Origin: a virus
Direction: 5' to 3' (one strand)
Virus record (IMG/VR): IMGVR_UViG_3300011424_000004
Span: 1-21,630 of that record
Length of the DNA: 21,630 nt
Shown here: piece after piece, positions 15,364 to 21,589 of the stretch
Numbering within the stretch: the stretch's first letter is position 1
Layout: each line of letters starts with the position of its first letter
Program-made: the position numbers and the translations under genes
The notes under the pieces: model-generated
Told to the model about the DNA's origin: nothing
Databases searched by the model: none
Seen by the model: only the letters and a program-made list of their open reading frames with translations

Positions 15364-16969
15364 GAATTTCCATCATCCTATATGCAGAATTTATATCCGT
15401 CTCGAATACCTTTGAGATCTTTTCGATCTCTTTTATCTCTTTAAACTTATCGACTGACTTCTTAAGATAGCGGCTAAACATTTTGCATAAATAACGTAAA
15501 CAATCATACGCATCATCACCAGGGGTACGAGAATCTTCACCTTCGAAATATTTAGGAGCCCACCCTTTTACGTCTTCAGGATGCTTTTCATCATATATAC
15601 AAAGAGGAATAACGCTTATGAGGTTTGGGCACGTGTTAAAGATTTGGAGGATCGGGATATTAGTTTCCGGAGGTTCGGGAGCGAATGAATTGATATAATC
15701 AGTTGCTGCGTCAATTCCCCTTAAACGAAGAATTCTGTCATGAGTTTCTTGAGCATACCCTCCGGGCGGAACATATCGTTTAGGCTTTTCACTCCATCGT
15801 AAGAAATCATGGATTAGCATCTTTCCGCCGATACGATCATTCTCGGCTTGATTAGGACGAAGCTTAGAATATTTTTCGAATTGCTGAGCAATCGTTTCTG
15901 GTTGACCACGATCCTGCCACGCGCTCGGATCGAGATCAATATCTTCTAGAACTTCATGTTGACTTTCTCTTGCAATATCCGAAGCCCAATAAGATACGTT
16001 CTTTTCGTTAGCTACATATTCGTAATAGATAAATAAACGACCATCTGGAGAACATGCACCTTTAAGAGCGATTGTATCAGCTTTGAATCCCCAGTCAATA
16101 GCCATAAATCTAGGCCAGTAGGAAGGAATTTCAAAGGGCTCGATTACATGAATTGCGTTCGCCGGCTCGTCTGGAAATTTAACATCACGAAATTCCTTAA
16201 ATACCTGGCCAGCGAATACGAACCAATCTCCATCAATCTTAGCTTTTTGATCCGCTAACGGAAGCATACGTAAACGATTAATGTATTGAGGATCGTTCTC
16301 AAGAATGTGCGGGTTATCCGTTAACTTCGATGGGATAAAGATTCGTTTAGAGATCGTAGTCCAATCAAAGATTCCAGTAAGAGAATCCTTGACTTTTATC
16401 TTTTCTTCAAGGATCTTATAACCAGAAACACAAGGAGCAACAAAACGATCCCTAACCCAGACATGCCCGATATTTCCGGGGTTAGTTGCCCCCCGCATAA
16501 TAGCAGGAAGATTAGCATTAGAAGAACGACAACGAGAGCTAAGATACCTGTATCGGAATTCACTAAACGCAGTAAGCTCATCCCAGCCTTCGTAATTATA
16601 TTCGTTCGTATCATGATCTCTTGCTTGTAGATCATTCTCTAAATAGGAGAATCGTACGGTAGCTCCGGAGGGAAATGTGTATGTGTGTTTCTGATCGTTG
16701 TATCTTGCTCCGAAATGGGGATAAATCTCCCTAGCTCTAAGTATGAGAGAAGCTTCGAGTTGGGGGTATGTTTCGCGGAAAAGTACACCCTTAAATCTTG
16801 GATGTTTGTAAAATTCTCGTACGATCGGAATGTATAACAAAAGCTCACTTTTACCACCACCTGCGGCTCCACCATAAAGAGCCTCGAAAACAGAATCAGG
16901 AAGAGAAAGAAAATCTTCCTGACGTTTCGTTGGTTTCCACTTAATCTCGGTTGGAACTTCTTCAATCAT
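15305..16969 (-). CDS. terL: Terminase large subunit (TerL): packaging ATPase and nuclease
   Basis: A 554-residue protein with a complete motif set. The ATPase has a Walker A loop GGAAGGGKS at 33-41, a Walker B region YEGWDELT at 126-133 (acidic D130, E131) and the coupling motif ATNPGNIGHVW near 161-171. The RNase H-like nuclease domain has D292 in MAIDWGF, a DLDPSAW motif near 346-351 and DDAYDCLRY (485-493) with a third acidic cluster. TerL docks on the portal, pumps DNA into the procapsid with ATP and cuts the concatemer. The C-terminal tail (about 500-554) is basic and helical and overlaps the next gene by 59 nt. The ATG at 16969 shares a TAATG junction with the stop of the upstream HTH gene. 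The catalytic residues look intact. Confidence 0.97.
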   Translation of the reverse strand: MIEEVPTEIKWKPTKRQEDFLSLPDSVFEALYGGAAGGGKSELLLYIPIVREFYKHPRFKGVLFRETYPQLEASLILRAREIYPHFGARYNDQKHTYTFPSGATVRFSYLENDLQARDHDTNEYNYEGWDELTAFSEFRYRYLSSRCRSSNANLPAIMRGATNPGNIGHVWVRDRFVAPCVSGYKILEEKIKVKDSLTGIFDWTTISKRIFIPSKLTDNPHILENDPQYINRLRMLPLADQKAKIDGDWFVFAGQVFKEFRDVKFPDEPANAIHVIEPFEIPSYWPRFMAIDWGFKADTIALKGACSPDGRLFIYYEYVANEKNVSYWASDIARESQHEVLEDIDLDPSAWQDRGQPETIAQQFEKYSKLRPNQAENDRIGGKMLIHDFLRWSEKPKRYVPPGGYAQETHDRILRLRGIDAATDYINSFAPEPPETNIPILQIFNTCPNLISVIPLCIYDEKHPEDVKGWAPKYFEGEDSRTPGDDAYDCLRYLCKMFSRYLKKSVDKFKEIKEIEKISKVFETDINSAYRMMEIHEKNTRGSEVVQRYSRRYH

Positions 16970-17499
16970 TAACGTTTGATCTCAATTTTTTCGAATTCCA
17001 TCTCGTTTCGTACTGTTGGAGCATAAATGATTACCTGCGCTCCTACGAATCCAACGTCTTTCTTCTCCCTCATTTTCTCAGACACACTAGCAAGATCGTT
17101 TGCAACACGAGAGATTTTATCTTGTGAAAGCTCACTTAGTTTCTCTGCGTCAATTAAACCAAGAGCCATTAGAACCTTACTTGTAGCTTTACTCTCTACA
17201 ACACTTCTTGCTTTTTCGATCTTATCCTTCAATACCGGCGAGGGTTTCCCTTTATATTCGTTACCGTTACTAATCTGGTTTGTACTTACTTTGCTTATAC
17301 CAAATGCTTCCGCCGCATCTTTTTGAGATACCTCGCCGGTATTTACAGAAATCGCAATCAGCTCTTTTACCTCATCTGAAATATTTTCAACGCCGGGTTT
17401 ACGCCCAGCGTTATTGAAATTTCGTGTATGAGATATTTTGAGCTTATTTAGAAAGTTATCTTCGCTATCTAAACGAGCTTGAGCTGATACTTGGTCCAT
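16969..17499 (-). CDS. Putative terminase small subunit (HTH protein, TerS-like)
   Basis: A 176-residue protein just upstream of TerL, sharing a TAATG junction with it. Residues about 56-78 read as a helix-turn-helix (EVSQKDAAEAFGISKVSTNQ), with GISKVS as the turn and recognition helix start. Before it is a basic AGRKPG motif near 31-36. The rest is helical (KDKIEKARSVVESKATSKVL, LSQDKISRVANDLASVSEKM), fitting oligomerisation into a ring. The C-terminus has FVGAQVIIYAPTVRNE and a beta strand, a TerS-like ending I recall from uncultured phages. TerS recognises the packaging site on phage DNA and hands it to TerL. The ATG at 17499 has no strong ribosome-binding site. A transcription regulator is the alternative. 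Confidence 0.75.
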   Translation of the reverse strand: MDQVSAQARLDSEDNFLNKLKISHTRNFNNAGRKPGVENISDEVKELIAISVNTGEVSQKDAAEAFGISKVSTNQISNGNEYKGKPSPVLKDKIEKARSVVESKATSKVLMALGLIDAEKLSELSQDKISRVANDLASVSEKMREKKDVGFVGAQVIIYAPTVRNEMEFEKIEIKR

Positions 17500-17502
17500 A
17501 TG

Positions 17503-17814
17503 TTACTTCTTAGCCTCATTAGCTTTAGCTTCATCAGCTAACTTCTTCTTAGCTAATTCAGCTTCTTGTCGTGCTTTCAGATCGTTTAAAAGATTCGGTT
17601 TAGGAACAGGAGTAACTACAACTTCCGTAGGACGTAACTTAGTAGGATCAGTAGTTACTTCTACATAAACGGTCCTTCCGATACTAATGCTAATAGGAGA
17701 CGGATATTCGAAATATCCACCCGGGAATTCTACATGCACCGTATAGGGATGGCCGGGATATTTCTCACGATCTACAGGACAGGAACAAGAAACTACTTTA
17801 CCAAAGAGTTGCAT
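17503..17814 (-). CDS. Small unknown protein with beta N-terminal and charged helical C-terminal half
   Basis: A 103-residue protein. Residues 1-65 look like a small beta domain (MQLFGKVVSCSCPVDREKYP, HVEFPGGYFEYP, ISISIGRTVYVEVTTDP). Residues 70-103 are a Pro-rich linker followed by a lysine/alanine/glutamate-rich helix (LKARQEAELAKKKLADEAKA). C10 and C12 lie close together but there is no second pair for a metal site. The start ATG has an AAGGA site 8 nt upstream; the stop is 3 nt before the TerS-like start. No family recognised. The charged tail could bind a partner or nucleic acid. Confidence 0.55.
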   Translation of the reverse strand: MQLFGKVVSCSCPVDREKYPGHPYTVHVEFPGGYFEYPSPISISIGRTVYVEVTTDPTKLRPTEVVVTPVPKPNLLNDLKARQEAELAKKKLADEAKANEAKK

Positions 17815-17828
17815 TAATTTTTCCTTAG

Positions 17829-19202
17829 TTATTGATTAACAGCCGGGCAGATTACAGCAGGATAGACACAATTCGTTCCAACTAATGTTCCACCTTGATG
17901 ACAACGAAGGAGTTCTACAGGATTAGGAGTTGGAGTCGGGGACGGAGTAGGAGACGGACTCGGTGTTGGAGAAGGTGTAGGAGTCGGCGTCGGCGTCGGA
18001 GACGGAGAAGGAATAATTCCAGAACAAGAAGGAGGAATAGGAAGATTAGGTTTGATAGCACGGAACTGGTCGTATAAGAATTTATGTTCTTGACAAACGG
18101 ATAGTCCGTCTGGAATATTCCAGTTGATCTTAACAGAACTTTGGGGAAGAACGATGTTGTTTCCGGTAGTTACAGGCTTGCTGTTTAGCATTATACCATG
18201 CAACGTAGAATCGTAACCAATTGCCCAGTTGTTAGTAATAACCGTATTCGGCCCACCACTGAGATCAAAACCAACTTCCGTTTTACCAGGTGCCGTATCT
18301 TCTATGGAATAAAATGCAAGATTATTATCGTACGTATTAAAGAATGCACGATTCGTATCGTCTCGTAATGTCTTTACACCCCGGCGGCCACGATTTCCAT
18401 TGTAGCAGGTAACTGAATTTCTGATAGCCGACGAACGGAAGGAGTTATCAAAACCATCATCAGCATTGTAACAAACGATTAATCCGTTGAATTCAAGATT
18501 CTTACAGAGATTATCACCAGCCGCAGCTTTGTCTACACAATCTTTAGAACTTCCTGCACCGTCAGAGTTTCCACCACCAGCAGAATCTCCAACTCCGGGA
18601 TCGTCACCAGGAACATATGCATCATTCGCAGGATTCTTATCACCGTCAATACGCTTTCCGTTTGAGAGACCTAAAGACCATTCTACTTTATTACCATCTT
18701 GACCTAATCCCCAGCCGCTTCCATGTTGAATATGATCTATCTTGGACCAACGAACAACATTTCCAACTCCGTAAATATGAGCACCTGTTCTCCATGCGTT
18801 AGAAACACGAACTTCTTCGAGAAGATTATTATTTCCGGTTATTTCTACTGCATCCCAGCCGGAGTTGGTAAACGTAATGTTTTTAACGGTATTATTAGAA
18901 CCACGGATACTTAGACCAATTTCTCTGCTATTCGCTTGAACTCCGTACTTCCAACCTACACCTTCTACGATTACATTTCCATTACCTTGTAAATGAATGG
19001 AATCTTTAGCGATAAGAATAGCTTCTTTATAAGTGCCGGCTTCAATCTTAACTATATCCCCGGACTTTGCAACGTTGATTCCACCGTTAATCGTAAACTG
19101 GGTACAACCACTCTTGCATACATTAATCTCTGCCCCGTATGTCATCGAGGCCGAGAGGATTAAACTCAGATTCAGGCTTAGCTTCGTTAAGTTTCTTTTC
19201 AT
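17829..19202 (-). CDS. Probably secreted right-handed beta-helix protein, PL9 pectate-lyase-like
   Basis: A 457-residue protein read from the ATG at 19202 (ATG at 19205 adds one Met). An earlier ATG at 19232 gives a poor, charged N-terminus and no ribosome-binding site, while a purine-rich site (GAGAAG) precedes 19205. The new N-terminus is a probable Sec signal peptide (MKRNLTKLSLNLSLILSASM then TYGA). Residues about 25-350 are Asn/Gly-rich parallel beta-helix coils (GSNNTVKNITFTNSGWDAVE, ITGNNNLLEEVRVSNAW). A YNADDGFD motif at 245-252 has the D-D-x-x-D spacing of the calcium ligands of PL9 pectate lyases; K277 (GVKTL) could be the base. A Pro-Ser-Thr linker (398-428) joins a small Cys-rich tail. 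It may cleave or bind an acidic surface polysaccharide. The family fit is by eye. Confidence 0.75.
   Translation of the reverse strand: MKRNLTKLSLNLSLILSASMTYGAEINVCKSGCTQFTINGGINVAKSGDIVKIEAGTYKEAILIAKDSIHLQGNGNVIVEGVGWKYGVQANSREIGLSIRGSNNTVKNITFTNSGWDAVEITGNNNLLEEVRVSNAWRTGAHIYGVGNVVRWSKIDHIQHGSGWGLGQDGNKVEWSLGLSNGKRIDGDKNPANDAYVPGDDPGVGDSAGGGNSDGAGSSKDCVDKAAAGDNLCKNLEFNGLIVCYNADDGFDNSFRSSAIRNSVTCYNGNRGRRGVKTLRDDTNRAFFNTYDNNLAFYSIEDTAPGKTEVGFDLSGGPNTVITNNWAIGYDSTLHGIMLNSKPVTTGNNIVLPQSSVKINWNIPDGLSVCQEHKFLYDQFRAIKPNLPIPPSCSGIIPSPSPTPTPTPTPSPTPSPSPTPSPTPTPNPVELLRCHQGGTLVGTNCVYPAVICPAVNQ
17919..18011 (-). repeat. Degenerate hexamer repeats coding a Pro-Thr/Ser linker
   Basis: The minus strand encodes about 31 residues of alternating Pro and Ser/Thr (PSPSPTPTPTPTPSPTPSP-type). 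On the plus strand this is a run of GGAGTCGG/GGAGACGG-like units. Such linkers join catalytic and accessory domains of secreted bacterial glycan-active enzymes. The DNA repeat may vary in length by slippage. Confidence 0.9.
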
Positions 19203-19434
19203 CATTTCTTCTCTCTTCTCCATCCCAGTCATCAGGAACAGGGGAACGTTGCAACATTAAAAAAATACCACCGAGAATCTGGATAACCATTACTTTAAAT
19301 AATGACCAGGCACCGTTATCTGTGAAAATATCAAATTGTCCGGGACTCGAGAACCAAACTGTCCCAGTTGTGGCTATTGATGTCATTATTACCCTAGCGA
19401 AACTCTTTAGCCATCTAGAAGTACCCTGGGTCAT
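19123..19434 (-). CDS. Holin-like small membrane protein
   Basis: A 103-residue protein. It has a weak first apolar segment (about 11-29, SFARVIMTSIATTGTVWFSS) and a clear second one (about 43-61, WSLFKVMVIQILGGIFLML), joined by an acidic loop with DIFTDNG. The C-terminus (64-103) is highly charged (DDWDGEERRNDEKKLNEAKP), as in many holins and holin-like proteins. An AAGGAATC site lies just upstream of the ATG at 19434. The coding end overlaps the start of the lyase-like gene by 80 nt, so the two are likely co-translated. A holin would make the inner-membrane lesion that lets a lytic enzyme out; no endolysin is seen nearby, so the role is tentative. It could also act as a membrane anchor or a superinfection-related protein. 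Confidence 0.55.
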   Translation of the reverse strand: MTQGTSRWLKSFARVIMTSIATTGTVWFSSPGQFDIFTDNGAWSLFKVMVIQILGGIFLMLQRSPVPDDWDGEERRNDEKKLNEAKPESEFNPLGLDDIRGRD

Positions 19435-19444
19435 TTATGATTCC

Positions 19445-19804
19445 TTATTTATTGAAATCGTCTTGAAAATCACCTTCTCTGAAATTAGCGCTAGCTGGTA
19501 TAGTTTTAGGATCAAAGATTGGAGTTTTAATTACAGTATTAGAGAGGGGGCCAAAGAAAACAGGCTTGGTAATATTATCAGCTTTAACAGCTTCTTTAAC
19601 TTCTTCAGTCTTAACTAATCCTTCTCCAATAAGACTATCTGGCTTAAGATCCCTTTCGCTTATTGGACAGGCGTAATGTTTGTAACACAAATAGTAAAAT
19701 GGATATGAAGTTTCTTCCATACCCATTGGCTTATAGATCGTTTGGGATGTTACAACTTTCGCATCACCACTATTGTAACATCCTTTTTGTGCACAAAAGT
19801 TCAT
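19445..19804 (-). CDS. Small Cys/His protein, possible zinc-binding domain
   Basis: A 119-residue protein read from the ATG at 19804, because a GGAG site at 19814-19811 lies 6 nt upstream. The ATG at 19816 would add four residues but has no ribosome-binding site and directly abuts a large hairpin. C4 and C9 (FCAQKGC) pair in spacing with C40, H43 and C46 (YYLCYKHYAC), a C-x4-C ... C-x2-H pattern typical of small zinc-binding treble-clef folds. The second half (from about 55) is polar, low in order (KTEEVKEAVKADNITKPVFF) and has no membrane segment. It sits between a coiled-coil protein and a holin-like protein. Function is unknown; zinc binding is inferred from spacing only. Confidence 0.6.
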   Translation of the reverse strand: MNFCAQKGCYNSGDAKVVTSQTIYKPMGMEETSYPFYYLCYKHYACPISERDLKPDSLIGEGLVKTEEVKEAVKADNITKPVFFGPLSNTVIKTPIFDPKTIPASANFREGDFQDDFNK

Positions 19805-19817
19805 TTGATTCTCCATT

Positions 19818-19867
19818 AGATAAATTTGAAAGGTTAGAGATTGCTCTCTAACCTCTTAAATCTATCT
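19818..19867 (-). promoter_or_regulatory. Long RNA hairpin filling the gap between two genes
   Basis: Two 22-nt arms (19867-19846 and 19839-19818 on the minus strand) pair around a 6-nt loop. The inner 9 bp (AGGTTAGAG with CTCTAACCT) are perfect. In the minus-strand RNA the outer 13 positions hold 10 Watson-Crick pairs, two G-U pairs and one C-A mismatch. As plus-strand RNA the same arms would have two A-C mismatches and one G-U, so the structure favours the transcribed strand. The hairpin starts 1 nt after the stop of the coiled-coil gene and ends 1 nt before the ATG at 19816. No U-run follows it, so it is not a classic terminator; RNA processing, 3'-end stability or control of the following start are more likely. 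Confidence 0.75.
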
Positions 19868-19868
19868 T

Positions 19869-20267
19869 TTACGCAGGAGGTGCGGGAGTGTTGGTAACAA
19901 TCGCTTCTGCTAATGCAGTCTGTTGAGCATTAAGCTCATCACTTAGTTTCTTAAGTTCCGCCGGATCACCAGAAGCGATTGCAGCATCCAGGAGATCCTT
20001 CAGACCCTTAATGAAAACGATTGCACTATCAACAGCGGTACGAGTTTCCGCAACTTCCGTCTTCAGTTCGTTAAGTTCTCCGGCCATTTGTATAATCTCA
20101 CTTTCAAGTGAATTGAAACGTCCATTTATCTGATTACGGCTGTTACGGATAAGACGCGCTATTTCTACTAGATAATCTTTGATATACTGAACTTCGCTAC
20201 GTGCGTCTGATCTACCTGTTGGATTGATCAATTCTCTATTCGGATCGAAAGGAATCTTATTTACCAT
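19869..20267 (-). CDS. Coiled-coil protein, phage-conserved type
   Basis: A 132-residue soluble protein with long predicted helices. The N-terminus is MVNKIPFDPNRELINPTGRS, followed by helices with RSEVQYIKDYLVEIARLIRN and SLESEIIQMAGELNELKTEV in heptad pattern, and another with KGLKDLLDAAIASGDPAELK. It ends with TNTPAPPA. Proteins with a leucine-rich helix and an 'A..sGD.a.l..L...L.a....l..Ai' ending are frequent near lysis or tail genes in phages (recalled). The ATG at 20267 overlaps the end of the upstream TM-protein gene by 11 nt. No enzymatic motif is seen. It may be an envelope-associated or virion coiled-coil protein. Confidence 0.55.
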   Translation of the reverse strand: MVNKIPFDPNRELINPTGRSDARSEVQYIKDYLVEIARLIRNSRNQINGRFNSLESEIIQMAGELNELKTEVAETRTAVDSAIVFIKGLKDLLDAAIASGDPAELKKLSDELNAQQTALAEAIVTNTPAPPA

Positions 20268-20463
20268 TTGACTTATCTAATAAATCTTCAAGTCGTTTTA
20301 CTGAAGCACGAAGATCTTTAATTACTTCATCTTGCTGTAAAGAACGATTGTTTACTAAAACGTGAACTTCTTCTACTTTAGCATCAGATTTCTTTTGCAT
20401 CGTTCCTAAGATGATTCCTAGAAGTGTAATAGCTGCTACGATAACTTCGTTAGTTATCGCCAT
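20257..20463 (-). CDS. Small single-TM protein with cytosolic or periplasmic coiled coil
   Basis: A 68-residue protein. Residues about 6-22 form one membrane segment (EVIVAAITLLGIILGTM), followed by a charged helix (KVEEVHVLVNNRSLQQDEVI, then KDLRASVKRLEDLLDKSNGK). The 'EVHVLVNNR' motif after a TM helix is common in small phage membrane proteins near lysis genes (recalled). It could be a holin-like or spanin-like accessory factor. It has no lipobox and no signal-peptidase site. The stop overlaps the start of the coiled-coil gene by 11 nt, which suggests a paired function. There is no strong ribosome-binding site; it follows the secreted-protein stop by one base. Confidence 0.55.
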   Translation of the reverse strand: MAITNEVIVAAITLLGIILGTMQKKSDAKVEEVHVLVNNRSLQQDEVIKDLRASVKRLEDLLDKSNGK

Positions 20464-20464
20464 G

Positions 20465-21031
20465 TTATGGAGTTTTTACTTGGAAAGATTGCATCGTGAG
20501 ATCACCGGCGGCAACAGGTGTAGTAAGACGAAGGAGCACGCTAATACTATTTGCTAACGTCTGGGCTCCGGCAGTATAGGAACCATTTCCTGCGTTTCCG
20601 TTTCCTTGATATCCCCAATACATAGCTTGCGTAGTAGCAGAACGTCTTATAACCTGACCTTGTACCATCCAAGTAGTATTATTACAACCTGTACTTGTAA
20701 AAGCTGTTCCTACAGTATCTGCTCCGAATACTACTTGAACGGTCTTACTATTAGCGTTCGCAGCGCATGAACCAGAAGCTGTAAATGTAACCGACTGTCC
20801 GTCTACTGCGAGGAAACCGGCAGGAAGAGCACATGTTGCAACTGTTTCAATTACTAATCCTGTGGTAGTAACGGCAGCAGCGGTTGAGCAGATACCAGAA
20901 GAAACAGACGTTCCGTTACTACTACCGCTTCCGCTTCCGCCTGTAGTTATACTAACGCTTGGAGAACCTACTTGAGCATACACGCCAGGAAGAAGAAAGA
21001 GCGTTAATCCGGCGGCGAGGATTTTCTTCAT
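20465..21031 (-). CDS. Secreted jelly-roll-like small protein
   Basis: A 188-residue protein with a clear Sec signal peptide (MKKILAAGLTLFLLPGVYA, cleavage likely after A19). A Gly/Ser-rich linker (about 28-46) follows. The rest is a beta domain with FLAVDGQSVTFTASGSCAAN, then NSKTVQVVFGADTVGTAF and MVQGQVIRRSATTQAMYWGY. This order matches a jelly-roll domain that I recall from phage fibres and capsid-associated proteins ('lpa..l..dGd.v.i.a.G..aaN.ntK.i...fg'). Here it is exported by the Sec route instead of being carried on a fibre. Four cysteines suggest disulfides outside the cytoplasm. The start shares a TAATG junction with the stop of the first operon gene. Confidence 0.65.
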   Translation of the reverse strand: MKKILAAGLTLFLLPGVYAQVGSPSVSITTGGSGSGSSNGTSVSSGICSTAAAVTTTGLVIETVATCALPAGFLAVDGQSVTFTASGSCAANANSKTVQVVFGADTVGTAFTSTGCNNTTWMVQGQVIRRSATTQAMYWGYQGNGNAGNGSYTAGAQTLANSISVLLRLTTPVAAGDLTMQSFQVKTP

Positions 21032-21405
21032 TAACGCGCCGCCATTGCTGTGAGCTTATACGTTGTAGTAGAAGCTGAAGTAATCAGACCGATTGTCATA
21101 ACGTTCATCACATTCGGATTCCCGGTATTGAAACATTTCTCTTCGCCCGCATCGAATTGAACGTTCTGAGTCGTTCCAATAGTACTTGTAGCAACGCCAG
21201 TGTCCCAATTTACGAATAAAGCGTTCGTAGCGCCGGTATTCTTAACACATAAAGATGCTGGATAGAAATTAGGAGTCCCAACGGTTGCTTGAGAATTAGT
21301 TGTAGTAGCTGTTCCAGTAAATGACCATACTCTCGGCCCGATTGCGTATGCATGAGACCCAAACGCTAATAGAACTACGAATACTAACTTTTTAATCAAG
21401 TTCAT
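21031..21405 (-). CDS. Secreted small beta protein, first gene of the late operon
   Basis: A 124-residue protein with a Sec signal peptide (MNLIKKLVFVVLLAFGSHAY, cleavage likely after A21). The mature part is a small Thr/Ala/Asn-rich beta domain (VGTPNFYPASLCVKNTGATN, ALFVNWDTGVATSTIGTTQN, KCFNTGNPNVMNVMTIGLIT) with two cysteines that could form a disulfide. A GGGAG ribosome-binding site lies 9 nt upstream of the ATG, and a strong promoter ends about 20 nt upstream. It and the next gene are therefore the first products of the late transcript. Role unknown; the beta domain resembles small phage receptor-type proteins (recalled). Function as an envelope or surface factor is inferred. Confidence 0.7.
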   Translation of the reverse strand: MNLIKKLVFVVLLAFGSHAYAIGPRVWSFTGTATTTNSQATVGTPNFYPASLCVKNTGATNALFVNWDTGVATSTIGTTQNVQFDAGEEKCFNTGNPNVMNVMTIGLITSASTTTYKLTAMAAR

Positions 21406-21425
21406 TTACACTTCTCCCTAAGGTT

Positions 21426-21454
21426 AATGTACGTCATCCAAAGCCTCTTGTCAA
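21426..21454 (-). promoter_or_regulatory. Strong sigma70-type promoter for the late operon
   Basis: Read on the minus strand, TTGACA (21454-21449, perfect -35) is followed by a 17-nt spacer and TACATT (21431-21426, 4 of 6 to the -10 consensus). Transcription would start near 21419, giving a leader of about 14 nt that contains only the GGGAG ribosome-binding site before the ATG at 21405. No other good promoter was found between the tightly packed genes, so this one could drive the whole arm. Use of a host-type promoter suggests the host RNA polymerase transcribes the late genes. Confidence 0.8.
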
Positions 21455-21536
21455 CCCTCTAACGCTCCATACACCCCTAACCCCTTCCGTTCCTTCCACT
21501 TAACTCCTTTCCTACCCCTACCAACCTCACCTCTAT

Positions 21537-21589
21537 TATGAGACCCTTTTCTTGCTCAGTAATCGTCCTTTTGATTAATATGGGACCCT
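21537..21589. repeat. Two 11-bp direct repeats 42 bp apart upstream of the late promoter
   Basis: TATGAGACCCT at 21537-21547 and TATGGGACCCT at 21579-21589 differ at one position. The 42-bp offset is close to four turns of the double helix, so two bound proteins would lie on the same face. They could be sites for a phage activator of late transcription or another DNA-binding protein. With two short copies a chance match is possible. Confidence 0.35.

Noticed and set aside
17895-18077. Arg-rich plus-strand frame over the Pro-Thr linker
   Set aside because: It is the shadow of the repetitive hexamers coding the linker of the lyase-like gene; its basic composition reflects the repeat only.
19203-19232. 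Upstream start of the lyase-like gene at 19232
   Set aside because: It would add MTGMEKREEM before the signal peptide, has no ribosome-binding site and would hide the export signal; the ATG at 19202 or 19205 has a purine-rich site and gives a proper signal peptide.
19139-19618. 159-codon plus-strand open frame
   Set aside because: It lies across the junction of the holin-like and Cys/His genes on the opposite strand, has no ribosome-binding site and no recognisable domain; the minus-strand genes are better supported.
19818-19867. Rho-independent terminator
   Set aside because: The stem is long but AT-rich at its base and no U-run follows on the transcribed strand; the next gene starts immediately.
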